Assembly: GCA_964450865.1 (NCBI GenBank)
Contig: CAYVHB010000032.1
Coordinates: 1 to 32,698, forward strand
DNA: 32,698 bases
Reading direction: 5' to 3'
Source: CAYVHB01 sp964450865
GTDB lineage: Bacteria; Bacillota; Clostridia; Saccharofermentanales; UBA5734
Translations under genes and position numbers: made by a program
Part shown: positions 8,039-16,301 of the stretch, piece after piece
Position numbering within the stretch: the stretch's first letter is position 1
How the letters are laid out: the number at the start of each line of letters is the position of its first letter
The notes under the pieces: generated by a model
What the model saw: the letters and a program-made list of their open reading frames with translations, nothing else
Told to the model about the DNA's origin: nothing
The model's database searches: none

Positions 8039-9613
8039 TCAGCCCTTGTTGGCATCCTGGTGCTGGACGCCGGGCGGTCCAGGATGATGATGATCCAGGC
8101 TGGCCTGGCCATGGGTCCTGCATTCCACGCCGACCGGGCGCACTGCGTCCAGGATTGCCTCGGTCACTTTCTCCATCGCAAAGCCCCGTGAGCCCTTGAT
8201 CAGGATGCGGTCGTCCGGCCGCAGGTTGGCCAGCAGGGCTGCAATCAGCTGGTGCTGATTGGTATAACATTCAACAGTTGTCCCGGTACTGACCGACTGG
8301 GCACCGGCGGCAATTTCGGCAGCCAGGGGGCCCAGGGCATAAATATGCTGATAACCGGCCCGGGCAGCCGCTTCACCAACCTGGCGATGGGCTGCAGCCG
8401 CGTGATGGCCCAGCTCAAGCATTCCGCCGAGAGCCGCCAGCAGCCGGTGGCCCTGACCCAGTTCAGCCAGGGTTTTCAGGGCGGCCAGCATCGATTCCGG
8501 ACTGGCATTGTAAGAATCATCCATGATCAGCAGGTCACCGGCCGGTATCAGGCGCTGCCGATTGCCGGTATTTTCATAATGGGCCACACCGGCCGCCGCA
8601 ACCGCCAGCGGCAGGCCCAGTTCGTGCGCAACCGCCAGGCCTAGCAGGGCATTTTGTACATGATGGCGGCCGGGCTGGGGAATGACCACCGGGATATCAA
8701 CCTGCAGATCAGGGGTCGGCCGGTCAGCATGCAGCAGGCGGGCTACCAGGTGGGTCTGCAGCCCCTCGGTATGAATTTTTGTTGCCAGCAGGAGCAGGCA
8801 ACCATTGAGGGTGCCGGCCAGATTGGGATCGGTGATGACAAAGCCCACCCGCCGGCTGCCAGCCAGGCGCCGGCCGAGGGTACGCAGCATCGGATCGTCG
8901 CCGTTGAGCAATAAAAGTCCGCCGTCCTTCAGGCCATGGATAATTTCTGACTTGGCGGCCATGATCGCCTGCTGGCTGCCAAGCCGCTCGATATGCGAGA
9001 TGCCGATATTGGTGATGATAGCCAGGTCAGGGCTGGCAATCTGGCTGAGCAGTTCGATTTCGCCAGGCCCGCGCATGCCCATTTCCACAACAATGGCTTC
9101 ATCCTCCGCTGTAGCCTGCAGCAAGGTCAGGGGCAGGCCAATCTCGTTATTGTTGTTGGCAGACGTCTGATGGACCCGCAGCCGTTCTTTCAGGCAGGCC
9201 GCGACCATTTGCCGCGTTGACGTCTTGCCGACGCTGCCGGTAATGCCGATAACCGGGGCCGGCAGGAGACGCCGATAGCCGGCAGCAATCCGCTGGAGTG
9301 CCTGCAGGCTGTCAGTAACAAGCAGGATGGGCGGGGCGTTGGGTTCAGTCATCGCCGGATCGGTCAGCAAATCCGAAACGGCCCTGGCCGTCATTTCCAC
9401 AATGAGGCCGGCCGCCCCGGCCGACAGGGCCTGGCGCAGGAAATCATGGCCGTCCATATGCTGGCCGCGCAGGGCCAGGAAAAGGTCCCCCGGCAGGATA
9501 TTGCGCGTGTCGGTCGATATGCGCCGCACGGTCAGGCTGGCCGGCCGGGCTGGTGGCCAGGCCAGCCGGGCGCCGGTCCAGTCAATGATGGCATCCAGAC
9601 TCAGTCCAGACAT
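8039..9613 (-). CDS. murF: UDP-MurNAc-tripeptide-D-Ala-D-Ala ligase MurF
   Basis: MurF adds D-Ala-D-Ala to UDP-MurNAc-tripeptide in the cytoplasm. The 524-residue protein has the three Mur-ligase domains: an N-terminal UDP-binding part with STDTRNILPGDLFLALRG (34-51), a central ATPase with ITGSVGKTSTRQ (124-135) and NNNNEIGLPLTLL, and a C-terminal domain with DDSYNASPESM. GGGAGG lies nine bases upstream, and the start overlaps the end of murE by 13 bases. The family usually has about 450-460 residues; the extra length includes a His- and Pro-rich tail after residue 500 (LDHHHPGPPGVQHQD). A 161-base gap to mraY follows. Confidence 0.97.
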   Translation of the reverse strand: MSGLSLDAIIDWTGARLAWPPARPASLTVRRISTDTRNILPGDLFLALRGQHMDGHDFLRQALSAGAAGLIVEMTARAVSDLLTDPAMTEPNAPPILLVTDSLQALQRIAAGYRRLLPAPVIGITGSVGKTSTRQMVAACLKERLRVHQTSANNNNEIGLPLTLLQATAEDEAIVVEMGMRGPGEIELLSQIASPDLAIITNIGISHIERLGSQQAIMAAKSEIIHGLKDGGLLLLNGDDPMLRTLGRRLAGSRRVGFVITDPNLAGTLNGCLLLLATKIHTEGLQTHLVARLLHADRPTPDLQVDIPVVIPQPGRHHVQNALLGLAVAHELGLPLAVAAAGVAHYENTGNRQRLIPAGDLLIMDDSYNASPESMLAALKTLAELGQGHRLLAALGGMLELGHHAAAAHRQVGEAAARAGYQHIYALGPLAAEIAAGAQSVSTGTTVECYTNQHQLIAALLANLRPDDRILIKGSRGFAMEKVTEAILDAVRPVGVECRTHGQASLDHHHPGPPGVQHQDANKG

Positions 9614-11115
9614 GGCTTACCGCCTCCCGTCCGCTCCAGGCCCGCAATCATTTCGGCCGCGGTTTCAGCATCATCAAAATGAATCGTATGATCCCTGAAA
9701 ATCTGGTAGTTTTCGTGGCCTTTCCCGGCAATGACGACCAGGTCACCGGGCCGCGCCAGGTGAATGGCATAACCGATGGCTTCGCGGCGGTCCGGTACAA
9801 CCTCATAACGGCCACCGGTCGGAGTGATCCCGGTAATGATATCGTCGATGATCGCCAGCGGATCTTCTGTTCGCGGGTTATCCGAGGTGATGATGGTCAG
9901 GTCAGCCAGGCGGCCGGCTACCTCGCCCATCTCGAAGCGACGGCTGCGGGCCCGGTCACCGCCGTTGCCGAACAGCACGATCAGCCGTCCGGAGGCGTAT
10001 TCGCGCAAGGTCTGCAGCAGGTTTTCCAGGCTGGCCGCATTGTGAGCATAATCGACAATCACCTGAAAAGCCCGGCCGGTCGGGATCGGCTGGACCCGGC
10101 CCGGTACCGATACGGTGGCCAGGCCTTGCCGTACGGCCTCGAGACTGATACCGGCAAGGCCAGAACAGGCAATGGCGGCCAGGGCATTGTAGACATTAAA
10201 GCGCCCGGGCATCCCGACAAAGACTTCACCCTCATACCACGGGCTATGCAGCATGAAACGGGTTCCGACCCGGTCGGCCTCAATCGCCTTGACCAGCTGG
10301 CTGGCCCGCACATCCGCCCTGGCTGACAAGCCATAGGCCAGACAAGGCACACCGGCGGATTCCGCCGCTTCACGGGCGGCAGCAGCTGTTTCCACATCCT
10401 GGTTGATGACTGCCTGCCGGCAGCGGCGCAGCAGCAGCAGCTTGGCCTCAAGGTATTCGGTCATGCTGGCGTGCTCGGACGGACCGATATGATCATGGTA
10501 GAGATTGGTAAATAGCCCGATATCATAATCACAGCCATAGACCCGGTCCAGCATCAGGCCCTGCGATGAGACTTCCATGACACAGCTGTCAAGGCCCTGT
10601 CCGGCCATTTCATCAAGGAGAGCCTGCAGATCGTATGATTCGGGCGTGGTCCGCGACGCATAGGTCACCTGGTCGCCAATGATATTGGCCACCGTCCCGA
10701 TCAGGCCGACCTTGCGGCCAGCCGCGGCAAGGATAGCCCGGGTCATATAGGTGGTGGTTGTCTTGCCCTTGGTCCCGGTAATCCCGATCAGGTGCAGGCG
10801 TCCGGAAGGATGGCCGAAGAAACAGTCGGCGACATGAGCCAGGCCGCGCCGGGTATTGGCCACCCGCACCCAGGCAACGGGTGGCGCCACCTCCGGCAGC
10901 AGGTCATCTTGCCGTTCAGCCATGATCGCACTGACACCCTGGCTGATCGCCTGGCTGATATAGCGGTGTCCGTCGGTCACAAAGCCGGTAATGCACACAA
11001 ACAAGGAACCCTGTCGGGCCTTGCGGGAGTCATAGACAATATTATCAATCTCGACAGCCAGATTGCCGCCTGTTGCCTGCAATTCCAGGCCGTGTACCAG
11101 ATCAGCCAGTTTCAT
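9601..11115 (-). CDS. murE: UDP-MurNAc-dipeptide ligase MurE, meso-DAP type
   Basis: MurE adds the third residue to the peptidoglycan stem peptide. The ATP loop GTKGKTT (114-120), RTTPES (155-160), the conserved Lys225 in EYLEAK, and VDYAHN (354-359) are present. DNPRTEDP (412-419) is the motif known from meso-diaminopimelate-adding enzymes, so A1-gamma-type peptidoglycan is predicted; this is inference from the motif. The 504 residues fit the family. No strong GGAGG precedes the ATG (an AAGGTGG stretch lies about 13 bases upstream). Unlike its neighbours, the gene follows a 198-base non-coding gap holding a good promoter, and it overlaps murF at its end. Confidence 0.96.
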   Translation of the reverse strand: MKLADLVHGLELQATGGNLAVEIDNIVYDSRKARQGSLFVCITGFVTDGHRYISQAISQGVSAIMAERQDDLLPEVAPPVAWVRVANTRRGLAHVADCFFGHPSGRLHLIGITGTKGKTTTTYMTRAILAAAGRKVGLIGTVANIIGDQVTYASRTTPESYDLQALLDEMAGQGLDSCVMEVSSQGLMLDRVYGCDYDIGLFTNLYHDHIGPSEHASMTEYLEAKLLLLRRCRQAVINQDVETAAAAREAAESAGVPCLAYGLSARADVRASQLVKAIEADRVGTRFMLHSPWYEGEVFVGMPGRFNVYNALAAIACSGLAGISLEAVRQGLATVSVPGRVQPIPTGRAFQVIVDYAHNAASLENLLQTLREYASGRLIVLFGNGGDRARSRRFEMGEVAGRLADLTIITSDNPRTEDPLAIIDDIITGITPTGGRYEVVPDRREAIGYAIHLARPGDLVVIAGKGHENYQIFRDHTIHFDDAETAAEMIAGLERTGGGKPCLD

Positions 11116-11168
11116 AACGCTCGATCGCCACCTTTATCCGATTATTTGCCAATATCCAGACTTTTTTA

Positions 11169-11187
11169 CCTGCACCGTTCATGCAGG
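11169..11187 (-). other. Hairpin in the murE leader
   Basis: CCTGCA and TGCAGG form a perfect 6-bp stem around a seven-base loop, in the transcribed region between the predicted murE promoter and start codon. On the minus strand it is followed by TAAAAAAG rather than T residues, so it is not a terminator for murE transcription. It may affect leader stability or translation. Confidence 0.4.
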
Positions 11188-11274
11188 CATTGTTTTGATG
11201 CATGTATACACACGATTGAAGTTTTGGTTGAAACAGCCAGCTTATTACCCGGGTCAAATTGACAACGAAATACC

Positions 11275-11303
11275 ATTTTAAGATATAGAGCCCGTTTTAT
11301 CAA
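11275..11303 (-). promoter_or_regulatory. Sigma-A-type promoter for murE
   Basis: On the minus strand TTGATA (11298-11303) and TAAAAT (11275-11280) are separated by exactly 17 bases. Each matches five of six consensus positions. Transcription would start near 11268, immediately after the PBP gene, giving a leader of about 150 bases before murE. The surrounding gap (11116-11313) is clearly more AT-rich than the flanking genes, as expected for a promoter region, and holds no gene. Confidence 0.65.
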
Positions 11304-11313
11304 AGCCTTCCTT

Positions 11314-13974
11314 TCAAGGATCAACAGCCGGTTCATAATCGCTTTCCTCAACGGGAGCAAATTTGATCGTCACGATACTGCCGCGCGGCAGGCGCCTGAT
11401 CTTCGGACTGGCAGCCGGGGTCTTTTCAGTCGTCCGGTTATCGGCCGAACCTGCAGCGGTTTCATCCGCCGGATCATCGGCCGGATCATCGGCTGCGGCA
11501 GTGGCAGCGGACCCGGCTGTTTCACTGCCATAGGTCGGCAAGGGATCCTGGCTGACCGCCACGCCCAGGCAAGAGCCGTCAATAATGATATTCAGACCGC
11601 TTTCAGCCGCCGAATTCTGGCATTCGTTGACCGTCTTGCCAGTAAAGTCGGGAATTGCCACCAGATCCTTGCTGGTTTTCCTGGGATACAGGAAGATCAG
11701 TCCCTTGTTGTGCAGTCTGGTGCCGGCATCCGGCGACTGGTCGCGAATGACGGTTTTGTCGCCCATTGCCGGATCACTGACCTCGATCCGGAAGCCCAGG
11801 CTGCCCAGGATCTTGCGGGCCTCGACCATGGTCAGGCCCTTGACATTGGGCACCGTTACTTTCTCCTGCAGACGGGAAACATCATGGTCGCTGTATTCGC
11901 GAGTCGTACCCAGGTAGTCAAGCGTGCGGGCGACGATCTGGCCGCAGGTCCGGGCGGCGTATTTGGAGGTCATATTCTTGTCCCGCGGCTTGGCCAGCAC
12001 CACGAGGGTGACGATGCGCGGGCTGTCAGCCGGCGCAACCGAGGCAAAGGAAATGGTATGATCACCGTTATCATCAGTCGAGGTACTGGTTTTGCCGGCT
12101 ATAGCATAGCCTTCCACATAGGCTTCCGTACCGGTACCATAGAGAACGACCCCTTTCATCAGTTCGCGCACCCTGATGGCCGTGGTCTCGGAAATGACCT
12201 TGCGGATCGTTTCCGGCTGGTACTCACGGATGATTGCACCGGTGTCGTCGGTTGTCGCCCGGACTACCGACGGCCGGATCAGGTTACCGCCGTTGGCGAA
12301 GGTACAATAAGCCGTGGCCAGCTGCAGGGCGGTCACGGTTGAGGACTCGCCATAGGACAGGGTCGCCATATCAAGACTAGTCGACTCGCGGTGCAGGATG
12401 CCGCGGCCTTCCGCTGGCAGGTCAATACCGGTTACATCCCGGAAGCCGAAAGCCCGGACGTAGGTGTAGAAGCGGTCGATCCCGGTCCGCAACGACAGCT
12501 GGGCAAATATCGGGTTGCAAGAATTCCAGAAAGCCTGGGTCAGCGTCTCAAGACCATGATCCGGCCGGTGGGCACAGTGAATGGGTTGAGTCAGGACTTT
12601 GAAGGTCCGGTCACTGAATATCTCGTTCTCGCGGGCCAGGCCTTCTTCCAGGGCAATGGCCGCTGTCAGCGATTTGAACGTCGAACCCGGTTCATATGTG
12701 TCAGAGATCGACCGGTTGCGCCAGACCTGCGATGATAGATATTCAATATCCGGACCGCTTTTCTGCCAGGCCGCGGTGCTCTTGCCAGGCGGACAGGCGG
12801 TCGGGTCCTCACTGCTGAAAAACGGATAGGATGCCATGGCCAGGATGCCACCGCTGAACGGATCCATGATAATTACCGAGCCACCGGCCGTGATGTCGTA
12901 GATGGCAATGGCGTTGGCCAGCTCCTCCTGGGCAATTTTCTGGACATTGATGTCGAGGTTCAGCGTCAGGTTCTGGCCATTGCGGGCCCGCAGGCTGGTC
13001 GGCACCGAAAAAGGCAGCTGGCCCTTGTTGCGGTAATTGTCGGTCTCCACATAACTGTAACCGGGCTGGCCGGTCAGGATATCATTATAAGCCAGCTCAA
13101 TGCCGAGCTGGCCGACGAGATTGCCATCTGTATAATGGGTAAAGCCGATCACCTGGCTGGCCAGGGCCCCGTTGGTATAATAGCGGCGCGGTTCGGAATC
13201 GATCGCGATCCCGCCGATGGTGTGCTCATTCATATAAGTGCGCAGGGCGTCGGCCTTTTCCCGGGTCACGTCCTTGGCAAGCTGGACATAGACAATGCGC
13301 TTGGGCGTCTTCTCATCGCCGGACGCAGCCGCTCCATCATCGGACACGGTTGTCGTGTCGCTGGCGTTGTTTGTCGCGACCTCCTTGGCGGCATCAATGG
13401 CCATGGCGATAGCCTTGTCATCAGCAATGGCCTTCTTGATTGGCGCGACATCAATCTCCAGGATCGCCGCGACCGAATCACAGATCGTGTCGATGCTGAT
13501 ATCTTCCGTGATCGAACGGACATCCTTGGGTGTCATGCCAACCCGGTAAACATAGGTGGTACCGGCCAGTTCGACGCCGTTGCGATCATAGATCACCCCG
13601 CGACGCGGAATTTCTGCAACCTTTCGGTAATGCTGATCGGCCGCCTGGGCCGCATAGGTCGAGTAATCAACAACCTGGATCACATAAAGCTGACGCAGTA
13701 AAAGCGCGGCAAAAGCCAGCATCATGACTGTCAACAGGACAATCATGACCCGGCGGGGCAGCGGACGTGGCGGACGGGCGGCAGGCTGACTGGAGGCAGG
13801 GCCCCGGCCTGAAGGGACAGCCGGTCCACGCCGGCCGTTCGGGGCGGCCGCTCCGGCGGGTACAGCAACAGAAGCCGGCCCGGCTGTCAGTGGCCGGCCC
13901 GGCTGCGGCCTGTCGGCCCGGACGCGCGGTGAATCATGCGCCCCATGCTGCAAGTCCCTGTCATACCGGTTCAT
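11314..13974 (-). CDS. Class B penicillin-binding protein with PASTA domains (PBP2B/SpoVD type)
   Basis: This is the septal transpeptidase that cross-links new peptidoglycan with an FtsW-type SEDS partner. Layout of the 886 residues: Pro/Gly/Ala-rich cytoplasmic tail (1-75), one membrane helix (about 77-97), a dimerisation domain with RRGVIYDRNG (124-133), and a transpeptidase with STFK (catalytic Ser431), SCN (485-487) and KTS (628-630). Two PASTA repeats follow (about 705-766 and 770-873). The third motif reads KTST where most relatives have KTGT. The second PASTA repeat is split by an insert of about 45 Ala/Asp/Thr-rich residues (816-862) before the final strand (GSIVTIKF). GGAGG lies six bases before the ATG, and one base separates the start from the ftsL stop. 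PASTA domains fit either pbpB or spoVD; the sequence alone does not separate them. Confidence 0.93.
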   Translation of the reverse strand: MNRYDRDLQHGAHDSPRVRADRPQPGRPLTAGPASVAVPAGAAAPNGRRGPAVPSGRGPASSQPAARPPRPLPRRVMIVLLTVMMLAFAALLLRQLYVIQVVDYSTYAAQAADQHYRKVAEIPRRGVIYDRNGVELAGTTYVYRVGMTPKDVRSITEDISIDTICDSVAAILEIDVAPIKKAIADDKAIAMAIDAAKEVATNNASDTTTVSDDGAAASGDEKTPKRIVYVQLAKDVTREKADALRTYMNEHTIGGIAIDSEPRRYYTNGALASQVIGFTHYTDGNLVGQLGIELAYNDILTGQPGYSYVETDNYRNKGQLPFSVPTSLRARNGQNLTLNLDINVQKIAQEELANAIAIYDITAGGSVIIMDPFSGGILAMASYPFFSSEDPTACPPGKSTAAWQKSGPDIEYLSSQVWRNRSISDTYEPGSTFKSLTAAIALEEGLARENEIFSDRTFKVLTQPIHCAHRPDHGLETLTQAFWNSCNPIFAQLSLRTGIDRFYTYVRAFGFRDVTGIDLPAEGRGILHRESTSLDMATLSYGESSTVTALQLATAYCTFANGGNLIRPSVVRATTDDTGAIIREYQPETIRKVISETTAIRVRELMKGVVLYGTGTEAYVEGYAIAGKTSTSTDDNGDHTISFASVAPADSPRIVTLVVLAKPRDKNMTSKYAARTCGQIVARTLDYLGTTREYSDHDVSRLQEKVTVPNVKGLTMVEARKILGSLGFRIEVSDPAMGDKTVIRDQSPDAGTRLHNKGLIFLYPRKTSKDLVAIPDFTGKTVNECQNSAAESGLNIIIDGSCLGVAVSQDPLPTYGSETAGSAATAAADDPADDPADETAAGSADNRTTEKTPAASPKIRRLPRGSIVTIKFAPVEESDYEPAVDP

Positions 13975-13975
13975 A

Positions 13976-14563
13976 TCAGCCCTCCGGACTGGTTATTGCA
14001 ATGGTCTTGAAAAAGCCTTCGATGTTCTCGAAAACAGCTGCCAGGCCGGCTTCGTCGCCGGTCGCAGCGGCTGTATCACTGGCAAAAATCACGCGGTCCG
14101 AATCTGGTATGCTGACCATCAGGACCTGGCGCTGGGCCGGATCCTGCAGGCCAAGCCGTTCAACAGCCAGGTGGCGGATCTGATCAAGGTCAGTCTTCTG
14201 GGCCAGCTCTTCATTGATCTGGCCGCACTTCTGACTGATCTTGGCAACATTGCGCTCCATGCCCAGGTTGTCAAAATTCTGCTTGAGGATCATCGCCTGC
14301 CGGTAGACGATCAGGCCAAACAGGCCGGAAACAAACATAACCAGCAAGGCAGTCAGCAACAAAGTCCGTACACGCTGCCAAACCAGGGCCCGGCGGATGG
14401 CCAGGGCCTGGGCTTCGATCTGGCTGCCTGTGACTGGCAGGTCAGCAATCCGGATCCGCTTGAGGGGTACAGGCGGACGCTGAACGGCCGGCCGGGTCAG
14501 TCGTGGTCTGCGCCCAGCTTTCTGACGTTTTTGCAAAGCCAGACTGCCTTGATTTTCATACAT
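13976..14563 (-). CDS. ftsL: FtsL-like cell division protein
   Basis: This 195-residue bitopic protein sits in the ftsL position between rsmH and the PBP gene. A basic cytoplasmic tail (1-62) is followed by a membrane helix (about 67-87), a predicted coiled coil (about 88-125) and the family signature IRHLAVERLGLQDP (129-142). FtsL proteins pair with DivIC and bind FtsQ/DivIB to regulate the septal synthase. The start at 14563 is preferred over an ATG ten codons upstream because GGAGG lies nine bases before it. Both the N-terminal tail and the roughly 45 residues after the signature are longer than in the usual 100-120-residue FtsL. The family is fast evolving, so the call rests on topology, signature and position. 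Confidence 0.83.
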   Translation of the reverse strand: MYENQGSLALQKRQKAGRRPRLTRPAVQRPPVPLKRIRIADLPVTGSQIEAQALAIRRALVWQRVRTLLLTALLVMFVSGLFGLIVYRQAMILKQNFDNLGMERNVAKISQKCGQINEELAQKTDLDQIRHLAVERLGLQDPAQRQVLMVSIPDSDRVIFASDTAAATGDEAGLAAVFENIEGFFKTIAITSPEG

Positions 14564-14627
14564 GACCGGATACCTCCTATTTGTCTGCTGCATAGGCTAG
14601 CCGGATAAAACACGGGGGCTGATTCAT

Positions 14628-14719
14628 TTTTGCGAAAGCAGCGCGGCCTGGCGCTGCGGACGCTGCGGGCGCTGCTAGTCACTTTTGCGAAAACAGCGCA
14701 ACCTGGCGCTGCGGGCGCG
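14628..14719 (-). repeat. Partial tandem duplication of the rsmH 3' end
   Basis: A 36-bp segment inside the end of rsmH (14684-14719) recurs 56 bases downstream, beyond the stop codon (14628-14663), with 32 of 36 bases identical. In the coding copy it specifies the basic tail ending ARLRCFRKSD; the second copy would encode ARPRCFRKNE in another frame. It looks like a local duplication that left a relic in the rsmH-ftsL gap. Confidence 0.8.
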
Positions 14720-15634
14720 GGGATTATCCTTGATTTCACTGTTCTCGGCTTCGATGGACCGCCGGGTCACAACCTCGCCGCGCGGCTTGCGGCCGCAAAC
14801 GCAGACGGGAAACTCCCGGGGACAGATGCAGGGGTGCTCCCAGCGCCGAAAGGCCTCTTTTACCAGCCGGTCTTCCAGCGAGTGAAAGGTAATGATACAC
14901 AGGCGGCCACCGGGGGCCAGCAGATCCAGCGCAGCCGCCAGCAGTGATTCCAGGGCAGCCAGTTCCTGATTGACCGCTATGCGGATCGCCTGGAAGGTCC
15001 GGCGCGCCGGATGCTGGGCTTCCTGGCGGCCCTGGCCGGGCATGGCGGCTTTCACCACGGCGGCCAGATCAGCCGTGGTCATGAACGGACGAACCTGACG
15101 GCGGCTGACAATAGCCCGGCTGATTCTGGTGGCATAACGTTCTTCGCCGTACTCGCGCAGGATCCGGACCAGTTCGGTTTCATCAGCGGTGTTGACCAGG
15201 TCCGCGGCTGTCTGGCCGGCGGTCTGATTCATCCGCATATCCAGCGGGCCGTCCTTCTGATAAGTGAAGCCGCGCTCCGCCTGGTCAAGCTGCCAGGATG
15301 ACACACCCAGATCAGCCAGGATTCCCTGGACGGGTCCAATCTGGTGCTCACGGCAGACCGCTGCCAGATTCGCGAAGTCACTGTGAATCAGCTGCCAGGT
15401 CGCCGGACTGCCAGCCTGGCGCAATCTGGCTTGAGCCGCCGCCAGGGCATCCTGATCTTTGTCAAGGCCATAGAGATGGCCGGCCGCGGTCAGCCGGCTG
15501 AGAATGCCGGTGGCATGGCCACCACCGCCAACTGTACAATCAATGTAGGATCCGGCCGGATCAATAGCCAGACAAGCCAGTGTCTGGTCATAGAGAACAG
15601 GCAGATGACCGAAATCAAAGTCCCCGGATGTCAT
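14675..15634 (-). CDS. rsmH: 16S rRNA m4C1402 methyltransferase RsmH
   Basis: RsmH (MraW) N4-methylates cytosine 1402 in the 16S rRNA P-site region using S-adenosylmethionine. The 319 residues include the N-terminal HLPVL (10-14), the SAM-binding motif DCTVGGGGHATG (32-43), LYGLDKD (54-60), and the C-terminal ITFHSLEDRLVKEAF motif. The start at 15634 overlaps the end of mraZ by 20 bases and lacks a clear Shine-Dalgarno, so it probably relies on translational coupling with mraZ. The C-terminus is very basic and cysteine-bearing (CICPREFPVCVCGRKPRG), a pattern seen in Firmicute homologues. Confidence 0.96.
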   Translation of the reverse strand: MTSGDFDFGHLPVLYDQTLACLAIDPAGSYIDCTVGGGGHATGILSRLTAAGHLYGLDKDQDALAAAQARLRQAGSPATWQLIHSDFANLAAVCREHQIGPVQGILADLGVSSWQLDQAERGFTYQKDGPLDMRMNQTAGQTAADLVNTADETELVRILREYGEERYATRISRAIVSRRQVRPFMTTADLAAVVKAAMPGQGRQEAQHPARRTFQAIRIAVNQELAALESLLAAALDLLAPGGRLCIITFHSLEDRLVKEAFRRWEHPCICPREFPVCVCGRKPRGEVVTRRSIEAENSEIKDNPRARSARLRCFRKSD

Positions 15635-16049
15635 ACGATGTGAGATCAAGCCCAGACAATGATCCCTGTACCTCCTTCTGCCGGTGATAGAATTTACTGG
15701 AGCAGATCTCCAGCTTGTCAAACATATCAATGAAACAGACTTCCTCACCCGGTCCAACGCCAATTTGCGCCCACAGCTCACTGCTGACCGAGATCCGGCC
15801 CTGACTGTCCAGTTCGCAGGGCATGGCCTCGCCGATGAGCAGGCGCTTGAGCTGGCGCACAACAGGGTCGGTTCCGGACAGCTGATTGATCTGGTCCCGG
15901 ATCAGACGAAAATTCTCTGATGAGTAGGCACTGAGATAGCCATCATCCAGGCTCAGGGTCACAATCAGGACCCCGCCGATGCTGTCACGCAATCTGGCCG
16001 GAACGAATACCCGTCCTTTGGCATCAATTGTATGCGTGTATCTGGCCAT
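15615..16049 (-). CDS. mraZ: Transcriptional regulator MraZ
   Basis: MraZ is the AbrB-fold DNA-binding protein that heads the dcw cluster and, in species where it has been tested, binds repeats in its own promoter region. The 144 residues carry the duplicated DxxGR signature: DAKGR (9-13) and DSQGR (81-85). GGAGGAG lies four bases before the ATG. The gene is preceded by a long leader with a promoter and two direct repeats that resemble MraZ boxes, so autoregulation of the whole cluster is likely here. Confidence 0.97.
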   Translation of the reverse strand: MARYTHTIDAKGRVFVPARLRDSIGGVLIVTLSLDDGYLSAYSSENFRLIRDQINQLSGTDPVVRQLKRLLIGEAMPCELDSQGRISVSSELWAQIGVGPGEEVCFIDMFDKLEICSSKFYHRQKEVQGSLSGLDLTSYDIRGL

Positions 16050-16068
16050 CCATCTCCTCCGCCACGTT

Positions 16069-16098
16069 CCCCGGTCCGTCTGGCGATTCCAACCGGGG
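16069..16098 (-). other. Hairpin in the mraZ leader next to the ribosome binding site
   Basis: CCCCGGT (16069-16075) and ACCGGGG (16092-16098) form a perfect 7-bp stem with a 16-base loop, ending about eight bases before the mraZ GGAGGAG. It is followed by purine-rich sequence, not T residues. It could influence mraZ translation or message stability. Confidence 0.4.
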
Positions 16099-16144
16099 TC
16101 ATTGAGCGTTTATTCAGGTTTCAGGAATGGTATTCTGGAACATT

Positions 16145-16193
16145 TGTGCCATATTCCCCCACATTAATGAATAACTGTGCCACATTCCCCCAC
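16145..16193 (-). promoter_or_regulatory. Two 18-bp direct repeats, probable MraZ operator
   Basis: On the minus strand GTGGGGGAATRTGGCACA occurs at 16176-16193 and 16145-16162, with one difference and a 31-bp period. Each copy contains TGGGG and TGGCA spaced 10 bp apart, close to the TGGGN repeats with five-base spacers described for Escherichia coli MraZ. They begin just after the predicted transcription start, so bound MraZ could block initiation or early elongation. Confidence 0.7.
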
Positions 16194-16201
16194 CTGTTTG
16201 C

Positions 16202-16230
16202 ATTCTACACGTTCCAAACCGACAATTCAA
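16202..16230 (-). promoter_or_regulatory. Sigma-A-type promoter for mraZ and the dcw cluster
   Basis: TTGAAT (16225-16230) and TAGAAT (16202-16207) are 17 bases apart on the minus strand, matching four and five of six consensus positions. Transcription would begin near 16195, giving a leader of about 146 bases. A 6-bp inverted repeat (GTTACA/TGTAAC, 16236-16261) lies just upstream of the -35 and could be an additional regulator site, though it is short. Confidence 0.7.
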
Positions 16231-16301
16231 CGCTTGTTACAAAACACTGACAATCTGTAACGCAATCGTAACCTCAGGTCAGGCTGTGTCATGACAGGCT
16301 A

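Noticed and set aside
11169..11187. Terminator between the PBP gene and murE
   Set aside because: The hairpin is followed by A residues on the minus strand. The plus-strand run CATTGTTTTG is a poor T-tract, and no plus-strand gene needs it.
14497..14739. Small minus-strand gene overlapping the rsmH end and ftsL start
   Set aside because: It is explained by the rsmH tail duplication read in another frame and has no ribosome binding site.
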